A stretch of DNA of 64,000 bases from Chloroflexota bacterium (GCA_040902225.1 JBBDXT010000004.1:640965-704964), one strand, 5' to 3'. Counted from the first letter of the stretch, positions 24,969-33,119 are shown. Numbers and translations: made by a program. The notes: a model not told the origin generated them from the letters alone.

Positions 24969-25922
24969 GTGCCAGTCCCCACAGCGCCCCTCTTCATCGT
25001 CAACCCCATCGCCGGCAGTGGTCGCGCGCACAGCGTCGTGCCCCACATCGAGGCCTGGCTGGCGGAGCAGCGGATCGACGCGCGACTGCTGGAGACACGT
25101 GAGGCTGGGCACGCGGAACGTCTCGCGGCGGCTGCCACCGACCTGGGCCACGACCGGGTCATCGCGGTCGGTGGCGACGGCACCATCCAGGAGGTGATCA
25201 ACGGTCTGCTGGCCTCCGGGGTCGGGACCGATGGCGGCCCGCCGGCGCTGGGCATCATCCCGGCCGGTCGGGGCAACGACCTGGCGCGCAGCGTCCACCT
25301 GCCCATCGATGCCATGGCCTGCCTCCCCATCGCCGTCGGCGAGACCACCCATCCCTTCGACGTTGGCAGCGCGCGGGGCGGAGGCGGGAGCCAGCGCTAC
25401 TTCGGGGCGGCCGGGGGCGCCGGCTTCGATGCCGCGGTGGCATACACGATGGCCGTCGATCGGCGCTTCTGGATGCGAGGCGAAGCCGGCTACTTCCTCG
25501 GCACGCTCAACGAACTGCGCCGGTACCGCAACTCGGAGCTACGGGTGACCCTCATCGGCGACGGGGAGGATCGCGTGGTCGGGCAGCGCTTCCTGTTCGT
25601 CGCCTTCGCCAACGGGCCGTACTACGGAGGGGGGATGCAGATCTGCCCCGATGCCGAGACCGACGACGGCCTGCTCGACGTCTGCCTCGTCGGCGACCTG
25701 TCCAGGCTGGCGGCCCTGCGCGAGCTGCCGGGCATCTACCAGGCCAGGCACCTCAAGAACCCCAAGGTCGAGATCGTGCGGGCCCGCAGCGTTCGCATCG
25801 AGGGCGACGCGACGACCCGCGTGCATCTCGACGGGGAGCCGTTCGGCAGCGTGCCGGTGGAGATCACGCTGCTCCCCGGAGCCGTCAGCGTCGCAGTCCC
25901 AGCTGCGACCCCGGTGCAGTGA
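24969..25922 (+). CDS. Diacylglycerol kinase-family lipid kinase
   Basis: A 317-residue soluble lipid kinase of the DagK/YegS type that would phosphorylate diacylglycerol or a related lipid at the membrane surface. It has the N-terminal FIVNPIAGSG, the ATP-binding VGGDGTIQEVINGL near residue 62, IPAGRGNDLA, and the C-terminal FGAAGGAGFDA and MQICPDAETDDGLLDV blocks. Length and motif order are typical. GTG 24969 is chosen because CAGAAT ends 7 bases before it and it precedes the first beta strand; the open frame upstream to 24669 is within the previous gene. Its stop overlaps the next start (GTGA). Confidence 0.92.
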   Translation: MPVPTAPLFIVNPIAGSGRAHSVVPHIEAWLAEQRIDARLLETREAGHAERLAAAATDLGHDRVIAVGGDGTIQEVINGLLASGVGTDGGPPALGIIPAGRGNDLARSVHLPIDAMACLPIAVGETTHPFDVGSARGGGGSQRYFGAAGGAGFDAAVAYTMAVDRRFWMRGEAGYFLGTLNELRRYRNSELRVTLIGDGEDRVVGQRFLFVAFANGPYYGGGMQICPDAETDDGLLDVCLVGDLSRLAALRELPGIYQARHLKNPKVEIVRARSVRIEGDATTRVHLDGEPFGSVPVEITLLPGAVSVAVPAATPVQ

Positions 25923-26182
25923 CGGAGCACGAGCCCCTGGTCGAGGTCCAGCCGGGCGATCGGCTGCTCGGCCCGCGCGGCCGTCGCATCGGCCGGGTCG
26001 ATGCCGTCTTCGCCGACTACCTGCTGGTCCGGACCGGGCTCATCCTGCCGGTTGACCTGTACGTGCCACGGGATGCACTGAGCAGCTCGGACGGCGCGCT
26101 CTGGGTCGAGCTGGATCGGAAGGCGGCGTACGAAGCGTGGCATCGGCCGCTCAAGCGCGCCCCACACGACGAACTGCGATGA
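25919..26182 (+). CDS. PRC-barrel / DUF2171-like small protein
   Basis: An 87-residue protein with the pattern GDRLLGPRGRRIGRVDAVFADYLLVRTGLI and DLYVPRDAL, resembling PRC-barrel/DUF2171 domains, which bind partner proteins or RNA. Starts at GTG by GTGA overlap with the kinase gene and ends by ATGA overlap with the next gene, so it is the middle of a translationally coupled trio. Function unknown. Confidence 0.75.
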   Translation: MTEHEPLVEVQPGDRLLGPRGRRIGRVDAVFADYLLVRTGLILPVDLYVPRDALSSSDGALWVELDRKAAYEAWHRPLKRAPHDELR

Positions 26183-26553
26183 GCTCGGCCTTCGAGGCAG
26201 CCGACCTCGCGCTGCTGCGCGAGGAACAGAAGATCAGGATCGAAACCGCGGCGAGCGAGGCAGGCCCGCGGCACAGCACCACAATCTGGGTCGTGGTCGA
26301 TCCGGCCGGCCGCGTGCTGATTCGCAGCTATCGTGGCGCCGGCGCACGCTGGTATCGAGAGGTCACGTCTCGGCCGGACTGCCACCTCAAGGTAGCGGGT
26401 CGGATGCTGGCGGTGCGTGCGATCGCCGCCGCCGATCCGGATCGAGTGGCGGCCTGCTCGGACGGCCTGCTGGTGAAATACGTGGGCCAATATGGCGTGC
26501 GGAGCATGGTCAGCGCGCACCTCGAGACGACCCTGGAGCTCGTCCCGCGCTGA
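26179..26553 (+). CDS. DUF2255 family protein
   Basis: A 124-residue protein with the DUF2255 signature: I-R-I-E-T near the start, TTIWVVVD, then LIRSYRGAGARWYREV. This family resembles the split-barrel flavin-binding proteins and is often annotated as a possible F420 or FMN-dependent enzyme; no activity is established. ATG 26179 overlaps the previous stop. The frame upstream to 26137 is not needed. Confidence 0.8.
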   Translation: MSSAFEAADLALLREEQKIRIETAASEAGPRHSTTIWVVVDPAGRVLIRSYRGAGARWYREVTSRPDCHLKVAGRMLAVRAIAAADPDRVAACSDGLLVKYVGQYGVRSMVSAHLETTLELVPR

Positions 26554-26556
26554 TGC

Positions 26557-26964
26557 TCAGCCGCGCCCGGTGGCCGAGCGGATCCGATCGGGCTCGATCA
26601 CGAAGATCTCGCGCTCCATGGTTCGCATCATGTAGTCCCGCCCGGTATAGCGGCGCGACAGCTGGTCGATGAAGGCCAGCCCGGTGTCCGGACGAATCTC
26701 CACGACCCGGCCACTGATCGAGACCCAGCGCCACGGGTTGGCCGCGTCCACGACCGAAACTGCGATCCGCGGGTCGGCGCGCAGTGCCCTTCCCTTGGCG
26801 GAGCCCACGCGTGAGCTGGTCAGCACGTGCCCGTCCTCGTAATCGATCCACATGATGTGGGTGGCGAGGGCTCCCCTGGGGGTGAGGACCGTGACGTGTC
26901 CGAGGGTGCTTCCGGTGAGCAGGTCGACCAGCTCGACGGGGACCTCTTCGATGGCGGTTGGCAT
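26557..26964 (-). CDS. PPOX-class (split-barrel) flavin/F420-dependent enzyme
   Basis: A 135-residue protein of the pyridoxamine-5-phosphate-oxidase-like split barrel. It shows GHVTVLTPRGALATHIMWIDYEDG, SSRVGSAKGRALRADPRIAVSVVDAANPWRWVSISGRV and a C-terminal RYTGRDY segment, the order found in PPOX-class F420-dependent reductases. The Lys/Arg positions that hold the cofactor phosphate are present. Whether FMN or F420 is used cannot be told from this window, as no F420 biosynthesis gene is here. It is convergent with the DUF2255 gene. Confidence 0.85.
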   Translation of the reverse strand: MPTAIEEVPVELVDLLTGSTLGHVTVLTPRGALATHIMWIDYEDGHVLTSSRVGSAKGRALRADPRIAVSVVDAANPWRWVSISGRVVEIRPDTGLAFIDQLSRRYTGRDYMMRTMEREIFVIEPDRIRSATGRG

Positions 26965-27053
26965 GTGGGCGGGACGTCCGATCTGCTGCGAACTAGTTGA
27001 CGGAGCAACAGTACCGCCTCGTGCGGCGGCCTGCCACTCGATCGGTCTTGCGC

Positions 27054-27059
27054 TACCCT
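27054..27059 (+). promoter_or_regulatory. -10 element TACCCT for paaABCD
   Basis: GCGCTACCCT ends 7 bases before ATG 27067. There is no Shine-Dalgarno site, so the operon transcript is probably leaderless. Confidence 0.6.
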
Positions 27060-27066
27060 AGGCGCC

Positions 27067-27984
27067 ATGGACGACGCAGCACGGGCCGATGCGTTCTACG
27101 CGCGCGTGTCGGGCGGCGGCAAGGTCGAGCCGGACGACTGGATGCCGGATGACTACCGCGCGGCGGTGCTCAAGTTCGTCGAGATGCACGCCAACAGCGA
27201 GCTGATGGGCGTGCTCCCCGAGCGGGAGTGGATCCTGCGCGCCCCGACCCTGCGCCGAAAGCTTGCGCTCACCAGCAAGGTCCAGGACGAGGTGGGCCAC
27301 GCCCAGCTCCTGTACCGCGTCGCCGAGGACCTGGGCAAGAGCCGCGAGCAGATGCTGCAGGACCTCATCGACGGCAAGACGAAGTTCCACAACGTTTTTC
27401 ACTACCCGACCCGCAACTGGGCCGACGTGGGCATCATCGCCTGGCTCGTCGACGCCGCGGCGATCGTCAGCCAGCAGGCGCTGCGTGACTCGTCATACGC
27501 CCCGTACGCGCGCACCATGAAGAAGATCTGTTGGGAGGAATCGGTGCACATCATGCATGGGCGGGATGTGGTGCTCACCCTCATGAACGGGACCGATGCC
27601 CAGCGCGCCACGGTGCAGGACGCCCTCGACCGATGGTGGGGCCCGCTGATGCAGATGCATGGCCCTCCCACCAACCCGGCCACGGACCGCGACCTGATCT
27701 GGAAGATCAAGGCCAAGGGCAACGAGCAGCTGCGCCAGGAGTTCCTGTCGATCTACGTGCCCCGCATCCGTGAGCTCGGCCTGGTGATCCCGGATTCCGC
27801 CCTCGCCTACGACGAGGAGGCCGGTCGCTGGATCTACACCGAGCCAGACTGGGACGAGCTGCGCTTCGTCGTAACCGGCCACGGTCCGAAGTCACAGGAG
27901 CGCCTGGAGTTCCGGCGCGACGCCCGCGCCACCACGCAGTGGGTCCGCGACGCGATCATCGGTCCGGTCGGCGCGGCGGCCTGA
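27067..27984 (+). CDS. paaA: Phenylacetyl-CoA epoxidase catalytic subunit PaaA
   Basis: The diiron subunit of the multicomponent monooxygenase that forms ring-1,2-epoxyphenylacetyl-CoA. The 305-residue protein has carboxylate and His ligands at the expected places: Glu in GVLPERE, the E-x-x-H of VQDEVGHAQ, and the E-x-x-H of CWEESVHIMHG. The FHYPTRNWADVG stretch is typical of PaaA. It is slightly shorter than proteobacterial PaaA. First gene of paaABCD. Confidence 0.96.
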   Translation: MDDAARADAFYARVSGGGKVEPDDWMPDDYRAAVLKFVEMHANSELMGVLPEREWILRAPTLRRKLALTSKVQDEVGHAQLLYRVAEDLGKSREQMLQDLIDGKTKFHNVFHYPTRNWADVGIIAWLVDAAAIVSQQALRDSSYAPYARTMKKICWEESVHIMHGRDVVLTLMNGTDAQRATVQDALDRWWGPLMQMHGPPTNPATDRDLIWKIKAKGNEQLRQEFLSIYVPRIRELGLVIPDSALAYDEEAGRWIYTEPDWDELRFVVTGHGPKSQERLEFRRDARATTQWVRDAIIGPVGAAA

Positions 27985-28000
27985 GGCCGCCATCGGCGCA

Positions 28001-28318
28001 ATGGGCTCCAAGGATCGCGTCTGGGAGGTCTTCCGCCAGGAGGCCGAGGGCGACCCGATGATCCACGGCGGCAGCGTCAAGGCACCGGACGAGGAGCTGG
28101 CCACGCACTACGCCCGCGAGTTCTACGGCCGAAGGCAGGAGAGCCAGCGCCTGTGGATCGTGCCGCGGGACGCGATCACCGAGCTGGATGATCCGGATCT
28201 CCTCAAACCGCCGTTCGATCGGTCGTTCAAGCGCCCCGGCGGGTTCCTGATCAAGCACAAGCTCGAGGCAGCTCGTGAGCGGGCTGGCAGCCCGCAGCTT
28301 GACGAGGCGGGGGAATGA
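28001..28318 (+). CDS. paaB: Phenylacetyl-CoA epoxidase subunit PaaB
   Basis: A 105-residue structural bridging subunit. WEVFRQEAEGDPMIHGGSVKAPDEELA is the canonical PaaB opening and AREFYGRRQESQRLWIVPR its core. It holds the PaaAC heterodimers together and has no catalytic residues. Only 16 bases separate it from paaA, and its stop overlaps paaC (ATGA). Confidence 0.95.
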   Translation: MGSKDRVWEVFRQEAEGDPMIHGGSVKAPDEELATHYAREFYGRRQESQRLWIVPRDAITELDDPDLLKPPFDRSFKRPGGFLIKHKLEAARERAGSPQLDEAGE

Positions 28319-29085
28319 CCGAGCTGGATCGCGAGACGCGAGACGCGCTGGCCGAGCTGCTGCTGGCGATGGCCGACGACGAGTTCGTGCTGGGCTTCTG
28401 GGATTCCGAGTGGACCGGCATTGCGCCCATCCTCGAGGAAGACGTCGCGATGAGCTCGGTCAGCCAGGACGAGATCGGGCATGCCAAGGCGCTGTACGAG
28501 CTGCTGGCCGAGCTGACCGGCGAGGACGCGGATCGGATCGCGTTCGGGCGTCCCGCTGACGGCTACCGGCATGCAGCGCTGATGAACCATGCACGCACCG
28601 ATTGGGCCTTCAGCATCGCCCGTCGCTTCCTGTACGAGCACGCCGATGCGGTGCGCCTCGAGTCGCTGGCCGCCTCCGCGCACCAGCCACTCGCCGACCT
28701 GGCGGTCAAGATGCGACGCGAGGAGACTTACCATATCCTCCATTTCGATCTCTGGCTGCGGCGTCTGGCGGAGGGCGGTGAGGAGTCGCGGACGCGCCTC
28801 GCGGCGGCGATCGAGCAGCTCTGGGGGGATGCCCAGGCGGTCTTCGCGCCGCTTGCCGGCGAGGGGACGCTGGTCGCCGCGGGAATCCTGCCGGAGGCAC
28901 TGGAAACGCTTCGCTCACGCTGGCTGGAGCGCGTCTCGGCGCGCCTGGGGGCCGCCGGGCTCCCCGTGCCGAGGAACGCCGAGCGGCCCCATGCCGACAG
29001 TCGCACGCGGCACACCGACGAGTTCGCCTGGCTGCATGGCGAGTTCACGATGGTGTCCGGCTCCGAGGCGGACGCGACGTGGTAG
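28315..29085 (+). CDS. paaC: Phenylacetyl-CoA epoxidase subunit PaaC
   Basis: A 256-residue inactive paralogue of PaaA that pairs with it. It shows the LGFWDSEWTGIAPILEEDVAMSSVSQDEIGHA opening and the REETYHILHFDLWLRRL segment, both usual for PaaC. The ATG overlaps the paaB stop by four bases (ATGA). It overlaps paaD by seven bases. Confidence 0.95.
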   Translation: MTELDRETRDALAELLLAMADDEFVLGFWDSEWTGIAPILEEDVAMSSVSQDEIGHAKALYELLAELTGEDADRIAFGRPADGYRHAALMNHARTDWAFSIARRFLYEHADAVRLESLAASAHQPLADLAVKMRREETYHILHFDLWLRRLAEGGEESRTRLAAAIEQLWGDAQAVFAPLAGEGTLVAAGILPEALETLRSRWLERVSARLGAAGLPVPRNAERPHADSRTRHTDEFAWLHGEFTMVSGSEADATW

Positions 29086-29600
29086 CCGCGGCGCCAACCC
29101 GCGAATCGGCGGTGTGGGCTGCGCTGGCTCAGATCGCGGACCCTGAGATCCCTGCGATCAGCCTGGTGGACCTTGGTGTGATCCGGGGCTTCACGTTCGA
29201 GCCGCAGCCGACCGGCGGGGAGCGCCTCACGGTGGAGCTGATGCCGACCTTCGTCGGCTGTCCGGCGATCGACGTGATGCGCCAGCAGATCGGCGAGCGA
29301 CTGACGGATCTGCGTCTTGCGGATGAGGTTGCGGTGGAGCTGACCTTTGCCGAGCCATGGACCTCGGACCGCATCTCGCCAGCCGGACGCGAGGCCCTGC
29401 GCGCCAGCGGATTCGCGCCACCGGTGACCATCGGCTCAACCTTCAGCGGCGATTCGCTGACGGTGCTGCCGATTGCGACCTGCCCGTACTGCGCCTCGCG
29501 CAACACGACCCTGGAGAACCCATTCGGACCGACTTTGTGCCGGGCGATCTACCACTGCGCAGACTGCCGCCAGCCGTTCGAGGCCTTCAAGCCGGTCTGA
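29079..29600 (+). CDS. paaD: PaaD, phenylacetate pathway maturation protein
   Basis: A 173-residue MIP18/DUF59-type protein (PaaJ/PaaD). DPEIPAISLVDLGVIR is the family signature, followed by PTFVGCPA with the conserved Cys. A C-terminal zinc or iron ribbon has two pairs: CPYC near residue 138 and CADC near 165. PaaD is thought to help insert the Fe-S or diiron centre. Start GTG 29079. The reductase PaaE and the ligase PaaK do not follow; thrS is next. Confidence 0.93.
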   Translation: MVAAAPTRESAVWAALAQIADPEIPAISLVDLGVIRGFTFEPQPTGGERLTVELMPTFVGCPAIDVMRQQIGERLTDLRLADEVAVELTFAEPWTSDRISPAGREALRASGFAPPVTIGSTFSGDSLTVLPIATCPYCASRNTTLENPFGPTLCRAIYHCADCRQPFEAFKPV

Positions 29601-29610
29601 GGTGATGCGC

Positions 29611-29616
29611 TACCCT
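29611..29616 (+). promoter_or_regulatory. -10 element TACCCT for thrS
   Basis: GCGCTACCCT ends 7 bases before ATG 29624, just 10 bases after the paaD stop. Confidence 0.6.
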
Positions 29617-29623
29617 TCGCCGC

Positions 29624-31429
29624 ATGGCGATCGACTCTGACGAGGTCCGTTCAGCGGCCGACGAGCTGCTGGATGCCGGCGCCCACGACAGCCTCGACAC
29701 GATGCGCCACTCGACCGCGCACGTCATGGCGGCTGCCGTCCTGGAGCTGTTTCCGGAGGCGAAGCTGGGGATCGGGCCGGCCATCCGTGACGGCTTCTAC
29801 TACGACTTCGACCTGCCGCGTGCCCTGACGCCCGCCGACCTCGAGGCGATCGAGGAGCGGATGCGGTCGCAGGTCGCTGCCAAGCTGCCGTTCGAGCGCA
29901 GCGAGCTCGGTCGCGACGAGGCGGTTGCCCGCGAGACGGCGGCGGGGCAGACGTACAAGGCCGAGATCATCGGTGAGCTGCCGGCTGGCGAGGTGATCAG
30001 CTTCTACCGCCACGGGAACTTCACCGACCTGTGTCGCGGCCCCCATCTCGAGTCGACCGGCAGGATCGGTCCCTTCAAGCTGCTCAACTCGGCCGCCGCC
30101 TACTGGCGCGGCGACGAAAAGCGGCCGATGCTGCAGCGCATCTACGGCTCGGTGTGGGAGAACCAGGAGGACCTGGACCGCTACGTGTGGCGCGTCGAGG
30201 AGGCGAAGAAGCGAGACCACCGCAGGATCGGCCGGGACCTCGACCTCTTCAGCTTTCACCCCGAATCGCCCGCCGCCCCGTTCTGGCATCCGCGCGGGAT
30301 GGCGCTCTGGCGTGCGCTCGAGGCCTGGTCGCGACAGGTCCGCCGTGAGGGCGGCTTCGTCGAGGTGCGGACTCCTGCCCTGGTCCGCAAGGAGCTGTGG
30401 GAGACCTCAGGGCACTGGAGCCACTTCCGGGAGAACCTCTTCGTGCTCCAGGACGGCGATCACCTGGCCGGTCTGAAGCCGATGAACTGCCCCGAGTCGA
30501 TGCTGATCTTCAAGACCGCGCTTCGTTCGTATCGCGACCTGCCGATGCGTCTGGCCGACTACAGCTGGCTCTTCCGCAACGAGCGGACGGGCGCCCTGGC
30601 GGGGATGTTCCGCGTGCGGCAGCTGACCCAGGACGACTCCCACGTCATCTGCCGCGAGGACCAGGTGGTCGACGAGGTGAATCTCGCCCTGCGGCTGGTG
30701 CGGCGGCAATACGAGCCATTCGGCTTCGAGCCTCGCTTCAAGCTCGCCACCCGCCCGGACAAGAAGCTCGGCAGCGACGAGTTCTGGGACATGGCCGAGG
30801 GGCAGCTGGCCGGTGCGCTCGAGTCGGCCGGTATCGAGTACACCATCGATCCCGGTGGAGGGGCCTTCTACGCACCCAAGGTCGACGTCTTCATCGACGA
30901 CGCGCTGGGGCGCGAGTGGCAGATGGCGACCGTGCAGATCGACTATCAGCTGCCGCAGCGCTTCGAGATGGAGTATCGCGCCGCCGATGGCGGGACCGCG
31001 CGCCCGGTGGTCGTGCACTACGCCATCTACGGCAGCTTCGAGCGATTCATCGGCGTCATCACCGAGCATTACGCGGGGGCCTTCCCGGCGTGGCTGGCGC
31101 CGGTGCAGGTCATGGTCATCCCGATCGCGGACCGACACGTGGAGTACGCGGGCAAGGTGCGAGACGCCCTCTTCGAGGCCGGGCTGCGGGCCGAGGTGGA
31201 CGACCGCTCCGAGCGGATGCAGGCCAAGCTGCGAGACGCCCAGGAGCAGAAGGTGCCGGTGATGCTGGTGCTCGGCGATCGAGACCAGGAGGCCGGCGCC
31301 GTCAGCCCACGCCTTCGGACCGGCGAATCAACGCAGGGGATCGGGCTGGCGACTTTCATCGCGGACCTCAGCGGGCGGGTCGAGCGTCGCGAGCTGTGGC
31401 CGTACGCTCCAGGGGAGGAGCAGCCCTGA
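29624..31429 (+). CDS. thrS: Threonyl-tRNA synthetase, short form without TGS domain
   Basis: Charges tRNA-Thr. The 601-residue protein begins almost directly with the editing domain (HSTAHVMAAAV at residue ~29, normally preceded by a ~60-residue TGS domain). The editing site continues with the Cys-containing DLCRGPHL. The class II catalytic core has the zinc ligands: Cys in MNCPES, His in TQDDSHV and His in EHYAGAFP. Motif 2 is FRNERTGAL, and motif 3 lies in GSFERFIGV. The anticodon-binding domain is complete. The TACCCT element at 7 bases confirms this start, so absence of TGS is real in this genome. Confidence 0.97.
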   Translation: MAIDSDEVRSAADELLDAGAHDSLDTMRHSTAHVMAAAVLELFPEAKLGIGPAIRDGFYYDFDLPRALTPADLEAIEERMRSQVAAKLPFERSELGRDEAVARETAAGQTYKAEIIGELPAGEVISFYRHGNFTDLCRGPHLESTGRIGPFKLLNSAAAYWRGDEKRPMLQRIYGSVWENQEDLDRYVWRVEEAKKRDHRRIGRDLDLFSFHPESPAAPFWHPRGMALWRALEAWSRQVRREGGFVEVRTPALVRKELWETSGHWSHFRENLFVLQDGDHLAGLKPMNCPESMLIFKTALRSYRDLPMRLADYSWLFRNERTGALAGMFRVRQLTQDDSHVICREDQVVDEVNLALRLVRRQYEPFGFEPRFKLATRPDKKLGSDEFWDMAEGQLAGALESAGIEYTIDPGGGAFYAPKVDVFIDDALGREWQMATVQIDYQLPQRFEMEYRAADGGTARPVVVHYAIYGSFERFIGVITEHYAGAFPAWLAPVQVMVIPIADRHVEYAGKVRDALFEAGLRAEVDDRSERMQAKLRDAQEQKVPVMLVLGDRDQEAGAVSPRLRTGESTQGIGLATFIADLSGRVERRELWPYAPGEEQP

Positions 31430-31434
31430 GGAAG

Positions 31435-31791
31435 ATGCGCGGCATCGGCCAGCTGGCCCTCCATTCGACCGATCCGGGCCGGGCCGCCGAGTTCTACGAG
31501 TCAGCCTTCGGCTTCAGGCGCCGAGCGGCGGACGACGGCGGGGTGGACCTCGAGCTCGGCGGGTTCGAGCTCAGCTTCCGTCGTGCCGAGCGGGCGGCGC
31601 GGGACGGGATGCAGATCGGCTTCCGGGTCGACACCGCGTCGGAGGTCGACGGCTGGGCCCAGGACCTCGCCCTGCGCGGATTTGCGCTGGTCGGGCCACC
31701 ATCGGGCGACCGGTATGAGGGGACACGATCCTTTCGGGTGGCTGACCCCGACGGACGCCAGGTGGCGATCTTCTACCACTACCCGTCCTGA
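31435..31791 (+). CDS. VOC/glyoxalase-fold protein
   Basis: A 118-residue single VOC module pair: GQLALHSTDPGRAAEFYESAFGF at the start and FRVADPDGRQVAIFYH at the end. The metal positions normally filled by His and Glu are His (QLALHS), and the C-terminal ones are weak, so activity is uncertain. It sits five bases after thrS and is probably co-transcribed, lying between thrS and the infC promoter. The substrate is unknown. Confidence 0.8.
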   Translation: MRGIGQLALHSTDPGRAAEFYESAFGFRRRAADDGGVDLELGGFELSFRRAERAARDGMQIGFRVDTASEVDGWAQDLALRGFALVGPPSGDRYEGTRSFRVADPDGRQVAIFYHYPS

Positions 31792-31802
31792 GCGGTCCCG
31801 CG

Positions 31803-31832
31803 TTGACCCGTTCGAGGGCGCCGGTGTATAGT
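31803..31832 (+). promoter_or_regulatory. Sigma-70-type promoter for infC-rpmI-rplT
   Basis: TTGACC (31803-31808), 18-base spacer, TATAGT (31827-31832). This is the clearest -35/-10 pair in the window, in contrast to the -10-only elements elsewhere. It predicts a leader of about 70 bases before the IF3 start. Confidence 0.7.
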
Positions 31833-31856
31833 CGGCCGGCGTTTGCGCATCGGTAT

Positions 31857-31886
31857 GGGCCACGCGTCCGGATCGGACGGTGGCTC
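31857..31886 (+). promoter_or_regulatory. Hairpin in the infC leader, candidate ribosomal-protein autoregulatory site
   Basis: GGGCCAC pairs with GTGGCTC (seven pairs, one G-U) and encloses GTCCG-GAT-CGGAC, with an asymmetric internal bulge. The hairpin ends eight bases before the Shine-Dalgarno sequence GAAGGAG (31894-31900). Placement suggests control of IF3 or L20 synthesis; this is inference. Confidence 0.45.
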
Positions 31887-31911
31887 ATTTGTTGAAGGAG
31901 CGGCAGCACTC

Positions 31912-32595
31912 ATAGCCAAGGATCTCCGAATCAACGACATGATCCGCGTCCGCGAGGTACGGGTCATCGATGAAGAGGGTCAGCAACTCGGCGTCCTGCC
32001 CACCACGGAAGCCCTGGCGCTGGCCCAGGAGAAGGGACTCGACCTCGTGGAGGTCGCTCCCGCCGCGGTACCACCGGTGTGTCGCATCCTGGACTACGGC
32101 CAGTACAAGTACGAGCTCCAGAAGCGCGAGCGCGAGGCGAAGCGAAAGCAGAAGTCACAGACGTTCAAGGAGATCCGTCTTCGGGTCAAGATCGACGTCA
32201 ATGACCTGCGAACCAAGCTGCGACGAGCGGGGGAGTTCCTGGACGAGGGCGACCGCGTCAAGGTCACCGTGCAGTTCCGGGGGCGGGAGATGACCCACGC
32301 CAACCTGGGGCGTGATCTCCTCGATCGGGCGTCGGCGATGCTCGAGGAGCACGGGGTGGTTGAACGGCCACCACTCCTCGAAGGCCGCAACATGTTCATC
32401 GTGATGGCCCCGCCCGAGAAGCGGGTCGAGAAGAAGAACGGCGCGGCCGAGGGAGCCACCCCCGCATCGGCCTCGAATGGAGAGACGATCGGCGACGCGG
32501 TTGTCGCCAAGGGGCTCACGGTCGAGCCAGAACCTACGGAGCAGGCCCAGCATGCCGAAAATGAAGAGCCACAAGGGAACAGCCAAGCGGTATAA
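31912..32595 (+). CDS. infC: Translation initiation factor IF-3, probable ATA start
   Basis: Binds the 30S subunit and enforces start-codon fidelity. Conserved IF3 sequence begins at AKDLRINDMIRVREVRVI and runs through DYGQYKYELQKRE, KEIRLRVKID and HANLGRDLL. About 50 residues of low-complexity tail follow, unlike standard IF3. GAAGGAG at 31894-31900 points at a start near 31912, where the codon is ATA; infC is known to use rare start codons for autoregulation in other bacteria. Alternatives are ATG 31855 or TTG 31843, but those put the leader hairpin and the ribosome site inside the gene. The tail overlaps rpmI by 44 bases. Confidence 0.85.
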   Translation: MAKDLRINDMIRVREVRVIDEEGQQLGVLPTTEALALAQEKGLDLVEVAPAAVPPVCRILDYGQYKYELQKREREAKRKQKSQTFKEIRLRVKIDVNDLRTKLRRAGEFLDEGDRVKVTVQFRGREMTHANLGRDLLDRASAMLEEHGVVERPPLLEGRNMFIVMAPPEKRVEKKNGAAEGATPASASNGETIGDAVVAKGLTVEPEPTEQAQHAENEEPQGNSQAV

Positions 32596-32749
32596 GAAGA
32601 CAGGCTCCGGCAAGTGGGTTCGCCCCAAGGCGGGGAGCGGCCACCACCTCGAGATCAAGTCGAGCAGCCGCAAGCGCCGCTACGCCGGCAAGACCAGCGT
32701 CGACCCGGTGCACGCCAAGCAGCTCGCGCGGCTGCTTCCCTACAGCTAG
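32552..32749 (+). CDS. rpmI: Ribosomal protein bL35
   Basis: A 65-residue basic protein with the family opening PKMKSHKGTAKRYKKTGSGK and conserved RKRRYAG. ATG 32552 lies 44 bases inside the end of infC, in another frame, behind GGAGCAG at a suitable distance. Translation is therefore probably coupled to infC. Part of the 50S subunit. Confidence 0.97.
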   Translation: MPKMKSHKGTAKRYKKTGSGKWVRPKAGSGHHLEIKSSSRKRRYAGKTSVDPVHAKQLARLLPYS

Positions 32750-32759
32750 AGACTGAACG

Positions 32760-33119
32760 ATGGCACGAGTCAAGCGCGGCGTCGCAGCGCACAAGCGCCA
32801 CAAGCGACTCCTCGCGCAGGCGCGGGGGCGTCGCGGTACGCGCTCGAAGCTGATCAGACCGGCTCGCGAGGCGCTCTTCCACGCCCTGGTGTACGCGTAC
32901 CGGGATCGTCGCGACCGCAAGCGCGACATGCGCCGGCTGTGGATCGAGCGCATCAACGCCGCCTCTCGCCAGCACGGGATGCCGTACGGCCGCTTCATCG
33001 CCGGCCTGAAGTCCGCGGGCGTCGAGGTCGACCGGAAGATGCTCGCCGACCTCGCGATTCGCGATGCCGGTGCCTTCGGCAAGATGGTCGAGATGGCAAA
33101 GGCCTCGTTTAGCGGCTAG
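32760..33119 (+). CDS. rplT: Ribosomal protein bL20
   Basis: A 119-residue protein with the usual [22 protein letters not shown] start and [23 protein letters not shown] core. An early 50S assembly protein that in other bacteria represses infC-rpmI-rplT by binding the leader. It begins 10 bases after rpmI. The operon ends with hairpins at 33119-33183. Confidence 0.98.
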   Translation: MARVKRGVAAHKRHKRLLAQARGRRGTRSKLIRPAREALFHALVYAYRDRRDRKRDMRRLWIERINAASRQHGMPYGRFIAGLKSAGVEVDRKMLADLAIRDAGAFGKMVEMAKASFSG

